Shown: one piece after another, positions 52,147 to 62,940 of the stretch
Numbering within the stretch: position 1 is the stretch's first letter
How the letters are laid out: each line of letters begins with the position of its first letter
Origin: Anniella stebbinsi
Lineage: Eukaryota > Chordata > Lepidosauria > Squamata > Anniellidae
Length of the DNA stretch: 64,000 nucleotides
Direction of reading: 5' to 3'
Assembly (NCBI GenBank): GCA_029215795.1
Contig: JARDYH010000005.1
Location: 36,462,001 to 36,526,000 of the forward strand
Notes under the pieces: model-generated
The model's database searches: none
Seen by the model: the letters and a program-made list of their open reading frames with translations, nothing else
What the model was told of the DNA's origin: nothing
Made by a program: the position numbers and the translations under genes

Positions 52147-53315
52147 GTACTGAGGGCGGCCTGAGGGGCGACGTGTTGCGTTATATCGTGTCTTTCCTGC
52201 GTCCCAAGGAAACGGTGCTTGGCCTTCTTGTCCTCACGTGGCACCTTGTTGTTTTTGCCCGTAGGAAGGAGCTGCCCATCTCTGCCCGCCCCATCACCTT
52301 TCTGTGAGGGCGGGAAAGAGGCGTTGCGGTTCTTCTCACATTCCCTGTGGGTTGAAGCCCTTGGCTTCACCCGGCCTGGTCAAAATGTCGGTCTTTCCTT
52401 GCTCACCGTTCTTTTCCCCTCACACTTCAAAGGAGGGCAGCGCTCCCATTTGCACACTGGTTAATTTATGTATTAATTGTTTAAAATATTGTTATACTGC
52501 CTTAAAGGGTTATACCACATTCTGAGCATGTGTCTTGCAGGTGCTGTTTGTTAGAATTGTCAGCTTTTTCCGCCCGGCCCTGGTCCAGTACTTTGAGTGA
52601 CACAAAAATTTAAACTTTCATAACGTGGAGCTGAAATGAAAGTTTTATCTGCTGAACCTCTGCTTGTCCAGCAGCTATTAAGCTCTGCAAGAAGGGATTA
52701 TATTTATATTGCTGTTTGTATTTGTAAATTATGGATAAATGTAAGTTTGGTTTATTATAAGGTAGATAAGATAACTGTGTGTGTATTGGAGTGTACCAGT
52801 TAGTTTGATAGCTGTGACTCTTAAGTGACTGGATCCAGTGGTGATAAAAAGATGACACATTCAAATGTATTTGGGGTAAATTTGACAATAGAAAGACAAG
52901 TGCAAGCCCCATTATTTCTACCATGGAAGAGATCCATTGTAAGTTGTCCTAGTCAGCAAATCACTGGTATTCTATTTAGAGAGGATCTTCAATTTTTGGA
53001 CTTGTCTTTACTTCAAACTCATACAGAAGCTCTCTTTTGAAGGCCATAAACTGAGTGATGAAAAAAATCTGAGAAGACCCTATATTCTCCATTAAACCTC
53101 ACTGTATATTTGCTCAAGGCTTATTTGTTATCTCTCCACAATCTGTATTGCCCAGTTTTGCATTTCCCCATCCAAATCTGTACTTTTTAAAGGCAAAATC
53201 TCTTCTACTTTACAGCTTGCTGAGCTGAAGCAAGAATGTATAGCTCGAGGCCTGGAGGCCAAGGGAAACAAACAGGACCTCATCAACAGACTCCAAGCCT
53301 ATCTTGAGCAACATG
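52111..53315 (+). CDS. SARNP: SARNP (CIP29), SAP-domain mRNA-export protein, first two exons
   Basis: Exons 52111-52146 and 53216-53315 encode MAAETIELHKLK and LAELKQECIARGLEAKG, then NKQDLINRLQAYLEQH. This is the N-terminal SAP domain (about residues 8-42), a helix-extension-helix nucleic-acid-binding fold. SARNP is a TREX-associated nuclear protein that binds UAP56/DDX39B and RNA for export. The remaining exons (human has about nine more) are not in the window, so only the start is here. Confidence 0.94.
52147..53215 (+). other. SARNP intron 1
   Basis: A 1069-bp intron from GTACTG to TTTACAG. The 5' part is GC-rich (promoter-proximal CpG) and the rest AT-rich. Nothing else was recognised. 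Confidence 0.85.
53216..53315 (+). CDS. SARNP: SARNP coding exon 2: SAP domain
   Basis: A 100-bp exon (acceptor TTTACAG, donor GTAAGT), phase 0 in and 1 out. It carries the SAP core (ELKQEC, RGLEAKGNKQDLINRL). Confidence 0.96.
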
Positions 53316-54035
53316 GTAAGTTCCTACTCTCTGCTAAAGTACTTCTAGCAAGATTGAGTAAATGTCCATTAGAGGTTACCTTAAAATATAAACTAATGTA
53401 TTCTGTTATTCATATGCTCTTAGCATATGATAGAAATTCCTGTTTTTGATCTTACTGTTCAAGAGCTGCATTGAGAAATTACTCAATTTGTATTGGTTCA
53501 TTAAATGCTCTTTATTTAAAGTTCCAATATGAGTGAACAGACAGTTCTGTCAAGATGGAGGTTAGCTGTGCCATGAAAGAATCAGTTCTTCTACATACAT
53601 CTTGTGGAAGCTAGAACAGGGATAATAGCCCTATGTCATGCATAGCTGCATGATGAGACTAGAACCACAACCCTAAGCATTGAATTCAGTGAGACTTGCT
53701 TCCAAGTAACCATTTTTTTAAATGTTCCTTTTTTCTTATGCTCTTAGTGGTGAGAAAATCCTCACTGAAATGGCCTGTATTTTATTACCTTACTAAATCT
53801 ACACTGTTTCCACCAGATCTCACAAGAAATTGAGATGGTAAATACATTTGGGCTGTATGATAGACCCCAATCAGTATATGATAGACCCCAATCTGTATTA
53901 TGTATAGAAATGAGCATTCTCTTTTTGTTTTTCTCCATGAATGCATTTTATCCTTTATAGCTTGAACTCTAATAGTCTGTACAAGATGGTCATGCTGCAT
54001 TGGAACCTAAGTGAGCAGGCACAAAATGGAATCCA

Positions 54036-56215
54036 ATGCTCAATCAGCAATTTGATGATGGCCCAGTCAAAATAGACACAGTATGCACAGTAGTGACTCC
54101 CACACAGTCTCTAGCGATTGTGGGGCATCTCCCCCAGTCAATTACTGCAACTAAGCAACACTCCAGGAAATGGCAATATGAGACTGGCTGTGCCAGTGCT
54201 GCATCACCATCTGTCAGCAGTGGCACTACCAGTCATAGTACTAAGTCCGGGGGCTATTACATGCCGGCCCCAAGGGCATGGTACAACCATCTGAGGCCTG
54301 CTGTACTGAATTTGCTAGGCACTTCCAGAATAAAATCTGGCATCTGCCAGGACATATAGAGTCCAGTGTTATAGCAGGTGAATCTAGCGAGGTATCCAGA
54401 GCACAGGCTTGTCCTGTTTTCTTGGATGAGTTTCAGTTGATACAGCTCGAGAATGTTGACAAGGTGCTTGGACAGGTTCGTGCAACCACTTCAATGTTGG
54501 ATCCTTGCCCCTCTTGGCTAGTAAAAGCTAGCAGGGATGGAACAGCTGGCTGGGCTAGGGAAGTGATTAATGCCTCTCTGCGAGAGGTAGTAGTCTCAAA
54601 CCATCTGAAAGAGGCGGTAGTGAGACCACTCCTGAAGAAAGCTTCCATGTACCCAGAAAACCTTAATAACTATAGGCTGGTGGCAAATGTTCCATTCCTG
54701 GGCAAGGTCCTCGAGCGGGTGGTTGCGGGCCAGCTCCAGACACTGTTGGATGAGATTGATTATCTGGATCCATTTCAGTCGAGTTTCAGGTCTGTTTTTG
54801 TCACGGAAACAGCCTTGGTCACCCTGTATGATGACCTATGTCAGAAGAAAGACAGGGGGAGTGTGACTCTATTGATTCTCCTTGATCTCAGCGACTTTCA
54901 ATACCATCGACCGTGGTATCCTTCTGGGACAACTGAGTTGGGAGTGGGAAGCACTGCATTGCAGTGGTTCTGCTCCTACTTGGCAGGTTGGCTCCAGAAG
55001 GTGGTGCTTGGGGAACATTGCTCCACCCCGTGGATTCTCCAGTATGGGGTTCCACAGGGGTCAGTCTTGTCCCCCATGCTGTTCAACATCTACATGAAAC
55101 CATTGAGTGTGGTCATCCGGAGTTTTGGAGTGCATTGTCATCAGTACGCTGATGACACGCAGCTCTACTTCTTCTTATCATCAGGTGAGGCTGTGGATGT
55201 GCTGAATCAGTCCCTGGCTGCGACAATGGACTGGATGAGGGCTAATAAACTGAAACTCAATCCAAACAAGACTGAGATGCTGTTAGTGGGTGGTTCTGCT
55301 GACCGAATGGAGGGTCTTCAACCTGTTCTGGATGAGGTTGCACTCCCTTTGAAGGAGCAAGTTCGTAGCTTGGGGGTTCTCCTAGAACCATCTCTGTCAC
55401 TTGAGGCTCAGGTGGTCTCAGTGGCCCAGAGTGTCTTCTACCAACTTTGGTTGGTGGCCCAGCTACGCCCCTATCTGGACAGGGATAACCTGGCTTCAGT
55501 TGTCTATGCTCTGGTAACCTCCAAGTTAGATTACTGCAATGCATTCTATGTGGGGCTGTCTTTGAAGACTGTTCAGAAGCTGCAGTTTGTGCAAAATGCG
55601 GCAGCCAGACTAATAACCCGGACCAAGAGGTTCGAATATATAAAACCAACTCTGACCCACTTGCATTTGCTGTTTGTATGTTTCCGAGCCCGATTCAGGG
55701 TGCAGATTTTAACCTATAAAGCCTTACATGGTTTGGGACCACAATACCTGCCAGAACGGCTCTCCCGACATGAACCTACCCGTACACTACGTTCAACATC
55801 AAAGGCCCTCCTCCGGATACCTACTCCAAGGGAAGCTCGGAGGATGGCAACAAGGGAGAGGGCCTTCTCAGTGGTGACCCTCCAACTTTGGAATGATTTC
55901 CCCAACAAGGCTCGCCTGGCGCCAACATTGTTATCTTTTCAGCGCCAGGTCAAGACTTTCCTCTTCTCCCAGGCATTTAATAGCATATACTGAGTTTTTA
56001 ATTGACCCCAGAACTATATTTAGGCCTGGATGAGAGTTCGCAGTTGTTTTAAATGGACACTGCTTTTATATGTTGTCTGTTTTTATGGTTTAAAATTTTG
56101 TATATTGATTTTTAATGTCCAAAGTTTTAATTTTTGTAAACCGCCCAGAGAGCTTCGGCTATGGGGTGCTAGGCGCTATATAAATGTAATAAATAATAAT
56201 AATAATAATAATAAG
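54036..56215 (+). mobile_element. L2/CR1-group LINE, 5' truncated, with 571-codon reverse transcriptase frame
   Basis: An open frame at 54278-55993 has reverse transcriptase motifs NYRLVANVPFLGKVLER, GVPQGSVLSPMLFNIY, YADDTQLY and a C-terminal ALVTSKLDYCNAFYVGL. Near 54885-54940 the frame reads DFQYHRPW where the catalytic DLSAAF-type box is expected, and that box is legible in another frame (ATFNTIDRGILL), so two compensating length changes have shifted it. The 3' end is AAACCGCCCAGAGAGCTTCG followed by an ATA/AAT run at about 56190-56215, a tail typical of the group. It lies in the SARNP sense direction. Confidence 0.8.
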
Positions 56216-56534
56216 GCTAGACTATACTGGCATGATCATTGCTGTGGTAGCACTGCAATGCCTGTGACTGGCACTCACTGTAGCTCCAAAGTACAGTACA
56301 GCTGCAGTATGCCACACATTCTACGTGCATATTTGACTCCTAATAAGTAATCATTTTGAAAAGCATAGAGGAAGCAACAAAAACATAGTTCCTCACATCG
56401 TAAAGCTCCCGGAGCAGCTTAAATGCAATCCGTAAAACAAGACAGTCCCTGTCAGCAGATTTACAATCTAAGCAGACATAGGGAAAGGGATGGGAAAGGA
56501 CGAGGAAAGGGATGGGAAAGGAAGAGGAAAAATG

Positions 56535-56760
56535 AAGTTGTCTTTCAGCAGGACTGGTGGAATAGCCCCCATTACCCTCTCATCTTCCTCTACAGCTTGC
56601 TGGAATGGCTATTGGTAGTGACAGTTCAGAAAGGAGGAGCCTTCGTGGGGGTGGTCTTTCAGCAGGGCTGGTGGAATAGCCTGCATCCCCTCTCATTTCC
56701 ATCTATACAGCCTGCTAGAATGACTGCTGGTGGTGACAGTAGAACCCAGGTGTCTCCTTT
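56535..56760 (+). repeat. two-copy tandem duplication, about 112 bp each
   Basis: CTTTCAGCAGGACTGGTGGA at about 56541 and CTTTCAGCAGGGCTGGTGGA at about 56657 begin two similar units that both go on with CTCTCAT and GCTTGCTGGAATGG/GCCTGCTAGAATGA. Confidence 0.75.
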
Positions 56761-56989
56761 TCAAGGGATGTCTTTTTCTTGATATGCAGAGCTATTAGAG
56801 ACAAGAAGGTTTCCTTTAGAAAATGGGAAGTCTTGCCAAAATGAGGAGAATAAATAGGAACACAAACTTGCACAAAGTATGAGCAGACAAGGGATACAAA
56901 AGAAAACATATTTGAGGAGTAAATCACTGAAACTATTAAGATGAACAAAACCAAAAATCTTTAAATACATCAGAAGCAGAAAACATCTA

Positions 56990-57440
56990 GGGAGGCAGTT
57001 CGACAGATGACAATGATGTGCTAAGGGAGAATAAGGAGATTGCAGTGGAGCTAAATACATTTTTGAATCTGCCTTCACTGCAGAAGATATACAACAGACA
57101 CCCGTGCCTGAATATAATTTTTCAGAAAAGACATCTGAAGAACTTAAGCAAATAGTGATCAGCAATGAAGTTCTGGGTCTTACTGACAAATTAAAAATGG
57201 ACAAATCACCAGATCTGGAGGTATTAACCCAAAAGTTCTTGAAAGAATTAAATGTGAAATGGCTGATCTAACAAAAATATATAACTTGGTGAGGAATCCC
57301 GGTAATTAGAATCTTGTGAACATAATGTCTATTTTGGCTAAATTGGTAGAAAGGATTATAAATTGCCAAGGTTATCAGACAGTACATCTTGCTGAAGAAG
57401 AATCAACATGGCTTCTGCAAATGGTAGTGACATTGCCTAC
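56990..57440 (+). mobile_element. CR1 LINE fragment (thumb/finger region), degenerate
   Basis: The frame KLKMDKSPDLEVLTQKFL is followed by a decayed reverse transcriptase start (stops after LIS-like text). It aligns in order with the part of CR1 before the reverse transcriptase core. A T homopolymer at about 57486-57502 follows. Confidence 0.65.
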
Positions 57441-57549
57441 AAAACACGGTGGGCTATCCAAGAGCTCTATACCTCTAATGTAGGCTTTTTTTTTTTTTTT
57501 TTTACTAAAAGCAAAACCTAAATGAACAATTTCATGAAAAATAATTAAA

Positions 57550-57898
57550 GGCACAATCCTGTGGGAGCCTTTGCACCTCCCAGTCTGCATTTAAGGTAGA
57601 TGGGCAATTTTGTCCATCTAGCAGAGTCTTCAGGGATGAAAGGTGGCTAGGGCAGCCATAGTATTTATTGTATGGCTGCTGCCCCGGTCTACTCCCCTGC
57701 CCGCCCCCAGGAATGCCTCCTTTTCCCTTTCTCCATGCTCTGTTTTGTGAGCACGGAGAGATAGCCAGTGCAGTTCTCTCCACACTAGCTACAGGGGAAG
57801 GAGGTGGGGAGTGTGATTTTCTGGCTCCCAGCTCGGAGCCCAGAAACTGAACAATCCTATGCGACCCAGACACTGCTTAGGGGACATAGGATTGCACC
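57550..57898. repeat. repeat with GCACAATCCT ends
   Basis: GGCACAATCCTGTGGGAG and, inverted, GACATAGGATTGCACC bound about 350 bp. The ends resemble those of 8213-8338. Confidence 0.6.
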
Positions 57899-59040
57899 TT
57901 CAAAGAAACAAGAGGATATGTAAGAAGGCATGCCCACATCCCAAGATCAAAACCTAAACTAAAAGTGTTTGGGGTCAAAGAACAGAACTGCAAACACAAG
58001 CCTGAGAGTTAGAGGAAAGCTCAGTAATGGTACAAGCAAACACAAGAACCACAAAGAAGGGAATGTAACCTATGATAGAGCTCACAAATATTGCCAATGC
58101 AACAATACCTCTTAAAAACTTCTGTCTATAACTAAAGTTACATAAATGTTAAACCAGCTTACCAATATTGCAAAGGCCGCGAGCAAAACAACAGAACTAG
58201 GAATGAGGCATCAAAACCAGTTGCAAACCCCTTAACATCAAGCACAGATCTACAGCAGCATATGGGGTCTTTAGAAACCACAGCAGGAGTCCTAATCTTT
58301 GGATAAGAAAGATTAAGGAGTCCACCAAAGGACAAAACAAGATCTTTCTTAAAATAGTTTATAAAGTTCTTTCTGAATTTGGCAATTGGACAAGCTGACA
58401 TGGAAAGAGCAGAGAGGGATTTATTTGTAAAACTATCAGACAGCACCAAACCTAAAGACATTATTGTCCCTTTTGTGAGAACATCAACAAAGGATGCTAT
58501 CTTGGCAGAGACAGATTGGGCAAATTTACTACAATTATAAACAAATGCAACTTTTTCAAGACTTAAGCCCAGAGTCTTTACAAAAGTGGCACTCTTCCAT
58601 ATACTGCACGGTCCAGATTCAAGAAGCAGGAAACTAATATCACTGGGGATATCCCTTTCAAATCATAAACCAACAAGATGGTATAACAAATATGCTTTGA
58701 GAAGCAAAAAACCCCAAACCTATTGGCGCTACTGAATCTCAATCCCAGTGAAGAAATATTTAGCCAAGACAACACTGAAGATACTGATGAAGAGAATCTA
58801 CAACGCGGAATATAAAAGAGAACATCCAAGCCTAGGAGAGCTAGAGGATATTCATTCAACAAAACCCCTCACAAAACTACTTGAATGAAAATGTAAATTC
58901 TGAGGTTGACCAGAAATAAGACTCAGCTGTGTTTACATATTGATACGATAGAATTATTTTAGCATAGCCCTAAGACTGTTTCTATTAGAACATAAGGTGG
59001 TATTTAAGAACTACCCCCCCCCCCCAAAAAAAGACCTGTT
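57899..59040. other. intron segment, no firm identity
   Basis: Long weak open stretches on both strands (58159-58461 and 58578-58862 on minus). The plus strand shows degenerate phrases such as YKVLSEFGNW and SEEIFSQDNTEDTDEEN, with stops. It may be an old mobile element, but no family motif was recognised. Confidence 0.3.
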
Positions 59041-60139
59041 TCGGCACTGCATCACTGTGGAATGGGGTCTCACACTGCTAATTCACTCCTAACCATAGCT
59101 CCACTCTAGCAAAGGGCCATTGAAGCCCAAGCATGAGGCTCCCTGCAAAGGGATCACTGGGCTGTGGGTAACAATTGTTTAATATTTATTTTTAACGTGA
59201 ATGTTTTATTGTTGTTTGCTGAGTTTAAAGATTACAAAACCAAGGTATGACGAAAGCTGTGATTAAACAAATAAATATAGATTAAGAAACAAATCTTAAC
59301 AGAATATGTCTGAGATTAAGATGCATTCATTCCATCTGAGTGGCTTAGGGACACTAGTTAAGTGAACACAAATCCATGAAAAAATTAAAAGGGAACGTTC
59401 AAATGTAAACTTAATTCAGGAAACTCAAAATAGAAAAAGTATAGATAAATTAATTTATTATGAAGGGCCATGAAATGGATATTTTGCCCAAGGGACCTCT
59501 AAGTCAAGAGGGGTGGCAGTTGCTTTGGCAAAACATGTTGATCCATTAAAGCAATCTTAAGAGGCCCAAGGGGAGATATTACATTACATTCCATATATGG
59601 CCTAAATACTGAACAATATCTTTGTTCAGTGTTTAGCTGTATATGGAATGAAGGAAACACTCCAAGGCCTGAAGAAATTTATAAAAAGGGGTGGGGGTGA
59701 TTATAGGCAGAGACTTAAATCTAATGATAAGCTAGCCAAAAATAAACCCTAGAAACATACTAAAAATCCTAAGGATAAGAGACTAATACAAATCATAATA
59801 GAATGTAGATTTTAACCCAAGAGATAAAAATACTTTACATACTCCTCAAATAGACATGTCATTGACACCACAAACTGATAATATCTTGATTTCACAAACA
59901 ATTAGGATGTGGAAGCAAGACTATAACTGCTTCATATCATGCTCGCGTAACCACCACAGTTGAATGGCAGCAACAACAGTGGGAGGGATGAGACACACTA
60001 AAAGAATGAAGAAATATTTTGAAACCAGTAATACACCAGACTGGGACACTGCAGTTGCCACTCCAATGTAAACAAATATACTATGTTACGGCAGGGGGGT
60101 GGGGGTGGAGGGAGTTCAAAACATTTAGTGAATTGACTA
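59041..60139. other. intron segment, nothing recognised
   Basis: AT-rich DNA with no open frame or named repeat. A near-palindromic word pair TCCATATATGGCC / GTATATGGAATG lies around 59586-59650. Confidence 0.6.
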
Positions 60140-60270
60140 AGGCAGGAATGGGGAACATATGACCCTCAATATATTTTTGGACTGCTACTTGCTCACCATT
60201 GGCTATGCTGGCTAGGGATGTTGGATTGCAGTCCAACAGCATGTACAGTGACACAAGTTTCCCACCCCTT
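60140..60270. repeat. inverted-repeat (MITE-like) element
   Basis: AAGGCAGGAATGGGGAAC and, inverted, AAGTTTCCCACCCCTTGAC flank a TTGGCTATGCTGGCTAGG hairpin. Confidence 0.7.
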
Positions 60271-60559
60271 GACTAAGGAAAAATACTGACGAGAATAGCA
60301 GCAATTAAAAATGAAAATGAGAAATGGCAAATATAAAAAAGTGACAAATTACACATTTTTAAATAAAATTATATTTGTCTGACTCTTCAGACATATAAGA
60401 AATACAAGGTTATATTAGGAAAGGAAATCTGAAAAAATTAAATGTAGAATATCAAGAATAGTTAAATCAAAAAATTATGAAAAGAGATTCGAAACGATTT
60501 ACAAAAGGATTCCTTCAATAAATACAGTACAAAAGTAGTATCATACTAGAGAGTGATTA

Positions 60560-61080
60560 AAAAACAGCCTATGGCTGGAGGGAAAGCCAAAATTAAAAGG
60601 TACGTTTTCAATAAACGTCTAAAACACGACAGCTTTGTGGCCTTGCCTACTACAGAGAAGAGATTCCATAAGGTGGATGCCATTGTAAAAAAAAAGACTC
60701 ATCTCCATGTTGCCGCCACATGAAAATCTATAGGCCACGGAACGGACAATAGAATCTTCCCTGAAGATCATAGTGCCCTAGGAGGTTGGTATAGGGGGAG
60801 ATATTCCTTGGGGTAACTTGGACCAAATTGTATGGGGCTTTATAAATTAACATCAATCCCTTAAACCAAGCTTGGTAGCAAACTGGCAGTCAGTGTAAGT
60901 CCTTTAGCACAGGTGTAATATGTGCATGGCAAGGCACAGCAGTGAGTAACCTAGTTGCTGCATTCTGCCCTAGCTGCAGCTTCTAAATCAGCCCCAAGAG
61001 CAGCCCCAGATATAGCATATTACAATAATCCAATCTCACCAATGCATGGATCTCAGTAGTCAGACTATCCCTGTCCAGAA
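60560..61080. repeat. decayed interspersed repeat, squamate type
   Basis: The words GAGATTCCATAAGGTGGATG, CATGTTGCCGCCACATG, AACTGGCAGTCAGTGTAAG, GCTGCATTCTGCCCTAGCTG and TATTACAATAATCCAATCTC occur in the order of a common LINE-associated repeat of reptile genomes. No open frame remains. Confidence 0.55.
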
Positions 61081-61229
61081 ATGGGTGCAGTCAGGAGTAC
61101 CAACCAAAGCTGGTGGTAGCCACTCCTGGGCCAACAAAGACAGTAAAGAGTGTTTTTTTGTCCCAACAATGTCTTTTTGGACATCTGCCTATTCTGGTTA
61201 CCTGTTAAGGAAACTGTTACATTATTATT

Positions 61230-62515
61230 GACAGATAGCAAGGTCAAATCCTGTCTTATTAATGCTCTCAAAGAACTCTAAAAAGTTAGTAAGTATGTGA
61301 GTAAAGGTGATTCAGTAGACATTGTGTACTTGGACTTTCAAAAACTTTTTGAAAAAGTCCCTCACCGAAGGCTCCTGAATAAACTTAGTCATGGGAAAAG
61401 AGAAGGTTCTCCTATGGATTGGCAACTCACTAAAGTACAGGAAGTAGAGAGTAGGAATAAATAGATATTTCTCATCCCAATAGAGGGATGTAAGATATGG
61501 GGCTCTCTGAAGATTGGTGCTTTTTAACTTGTTCATAAATAACCTAGATTTAGGGGTAAACAGTGAGGTTAAGTTTACTGACTGCACCAAATTATTCAGG
61601 GAGGTAAGAAAAGAGGAAAATAGCTATAAAAGAATTTCTCCAAAATAGATGAACGAGTAATAAAATGGCAAATGCAATTCAACGTAAAGTGATGTTGCAC
61701 TTTGAGGCAAAAGATCCTAACTTCACATACACACTGATAGAGTCTGAGCTGGCAGTGACTGACTAGGAAAAGGCTCTTGGGACTGTAGTGGATATCTCAG
61801 ATGAACATATGATGGCCAGCATATGGCAGCTGTGAAAAAAGCTAACTTTATACTAGGGAGCATTAGGAACGGGATTGAAAATAAAGGTGCTAAGATTGTA
61901 GTGCTTTTATACAAATTTACAGTATAATGTTTTTATGCAAATTTACATACTGTGTACAGTCCTTGTCATCATGACTCAGAAAGGACATTTTAGTGCTGGA
62001 GAAGGTGCAAAAAAGATAAACCAAAACAATCAATAGAATGGAGCAGCTCACCTATGAGGAAAGGTTACAATGTTTGAAGCTATTTAATTTAGAAAAAAGG
62101 CGAGTATGAGGAACTTAATAGTGGTATGTAATATTATGCATGGTGTGGACGAAGTAGATATTTTTTTCTCCCTTTTCCATAATACTAGAATCTTGGGTGA
62201 GTGGTGGGAGATTCAGAAGTAGTTCTTCACAGTTTAACTTTGGAATTTGCTCTCATAAGATGTAGTGATGGCCACCAACATGAATGAATTTAAAAGGAAA
62301 TGTGACAAATTGATAGATGACATCGCTCTGAGTGGCTACTAATCGTAATGGCTATGTACTATCTCCAGGATCAAAGGCAGTATGCCTCTGACTACTACAT
62401 GCTAGAAAATAGAAAGGAGAGGCATGTCTGGGCTTCCAATAGACATGCAATTGAAACAGGATGCTGAATTATATATGCCTTTGGCCTGATCCAGCAAGGT
62501 TCTTACGTTCTGAAG
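61230..62515 (+). mobile_element. CR1 LINE, 3' part, degenerate
   Basis: VDIVYLDFQKLFEKVPH and RRLLNKLSHGK are the start of the reverse transcriptase core, FNLFINNLDLGVNSEVKF follows in a shifted frame and LEKVQK...NRMEQLTYEERL marks the C-terminal end. The 3' end holds GGCAGTATGCCTCTGA and CTGATCCAGCAAGGTTCT, the conserved CR1 end. Stops and frame changes are many. Confidence 0.75.
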
Positions 62516-62721
62516 AGCAGCTCATTAACCATTCTACCTCTGAAGCATCCTCTCTCTCAGGCCCATATCACCTGTTTTCTTGCCTACCACAGGTAGTCAT
62601 GGATAGGGACCATAGTTCAATCCAAGTTCCTGGGTTCAGTCTCCATTCTTGTAACAGAGGGCAATCCTGACTGTGATAGTAGGGTGGCTTCACCACGTCA
62701 AATTAGCCAACAACAGACATT

Positions 62722-62940
62722 GGCTCAATTTGGACGACATGATAGTCAATGGTGGGTTGACTAACCCTAACCCTAGGGGGCACTCCCCACACTACATGGT
62801 AATAAATAATCAACTGTGGTGTGGATGAGGATCAGCGCTGAGTTGACTATGGCAGCATTCGGATGACACAATAGTCAAAACAACTGACGATTGTTTCCCC
62901 CACACCAGTTGTTTATTGTGTTGTCCGAATTGAGCCACTG
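62722..62940. repeat. MITE with GAATTCGGACAACACA-type ends
   Basis: GGCTCAATTTGGACGACATG and, inverted, GTTGTCCGAATTGAGCCACT bound a copy closely matching 39178-39409 in the middle (CAGCGCTGAGTTGACTATGG). It carries two CCCTAA units at about 62763-62774. Confidence 0.75.

Larger units (their letters stand above)
51490..52330. promoter_or_regulatory. CpG-rich bidirectional promoter, ORMDL2/SARNP
   Basis: CG dinucleotides are much denser here than in flanking DNA. Divergent first exons lie about 0.2-0.3 kb apart. CCAAT boxes (NF-Y type) occur at 51889-51893, 51927-51931 (reverse), 51983-51987 and 52039-52043 (reverse), and no TATA box is seen, as in housekeeping bidirectional promoters. Confidence 0.8.

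Noticed and set aside
58159..58862. further SARNP exons in the acidic plus-strand phrase near 58738-58800
   Set aside because: The phrase SEEIFSQDNTEDTDEEN is acidic like the next SARNP region but does not match it, is bounded by stops and lacks a phase-1 acceptor.
62760..62776. CCCTAACCCTAA telomere-like word
   Set aside because: Only two units inside a MITE copy; not an interstitial telomere tract.
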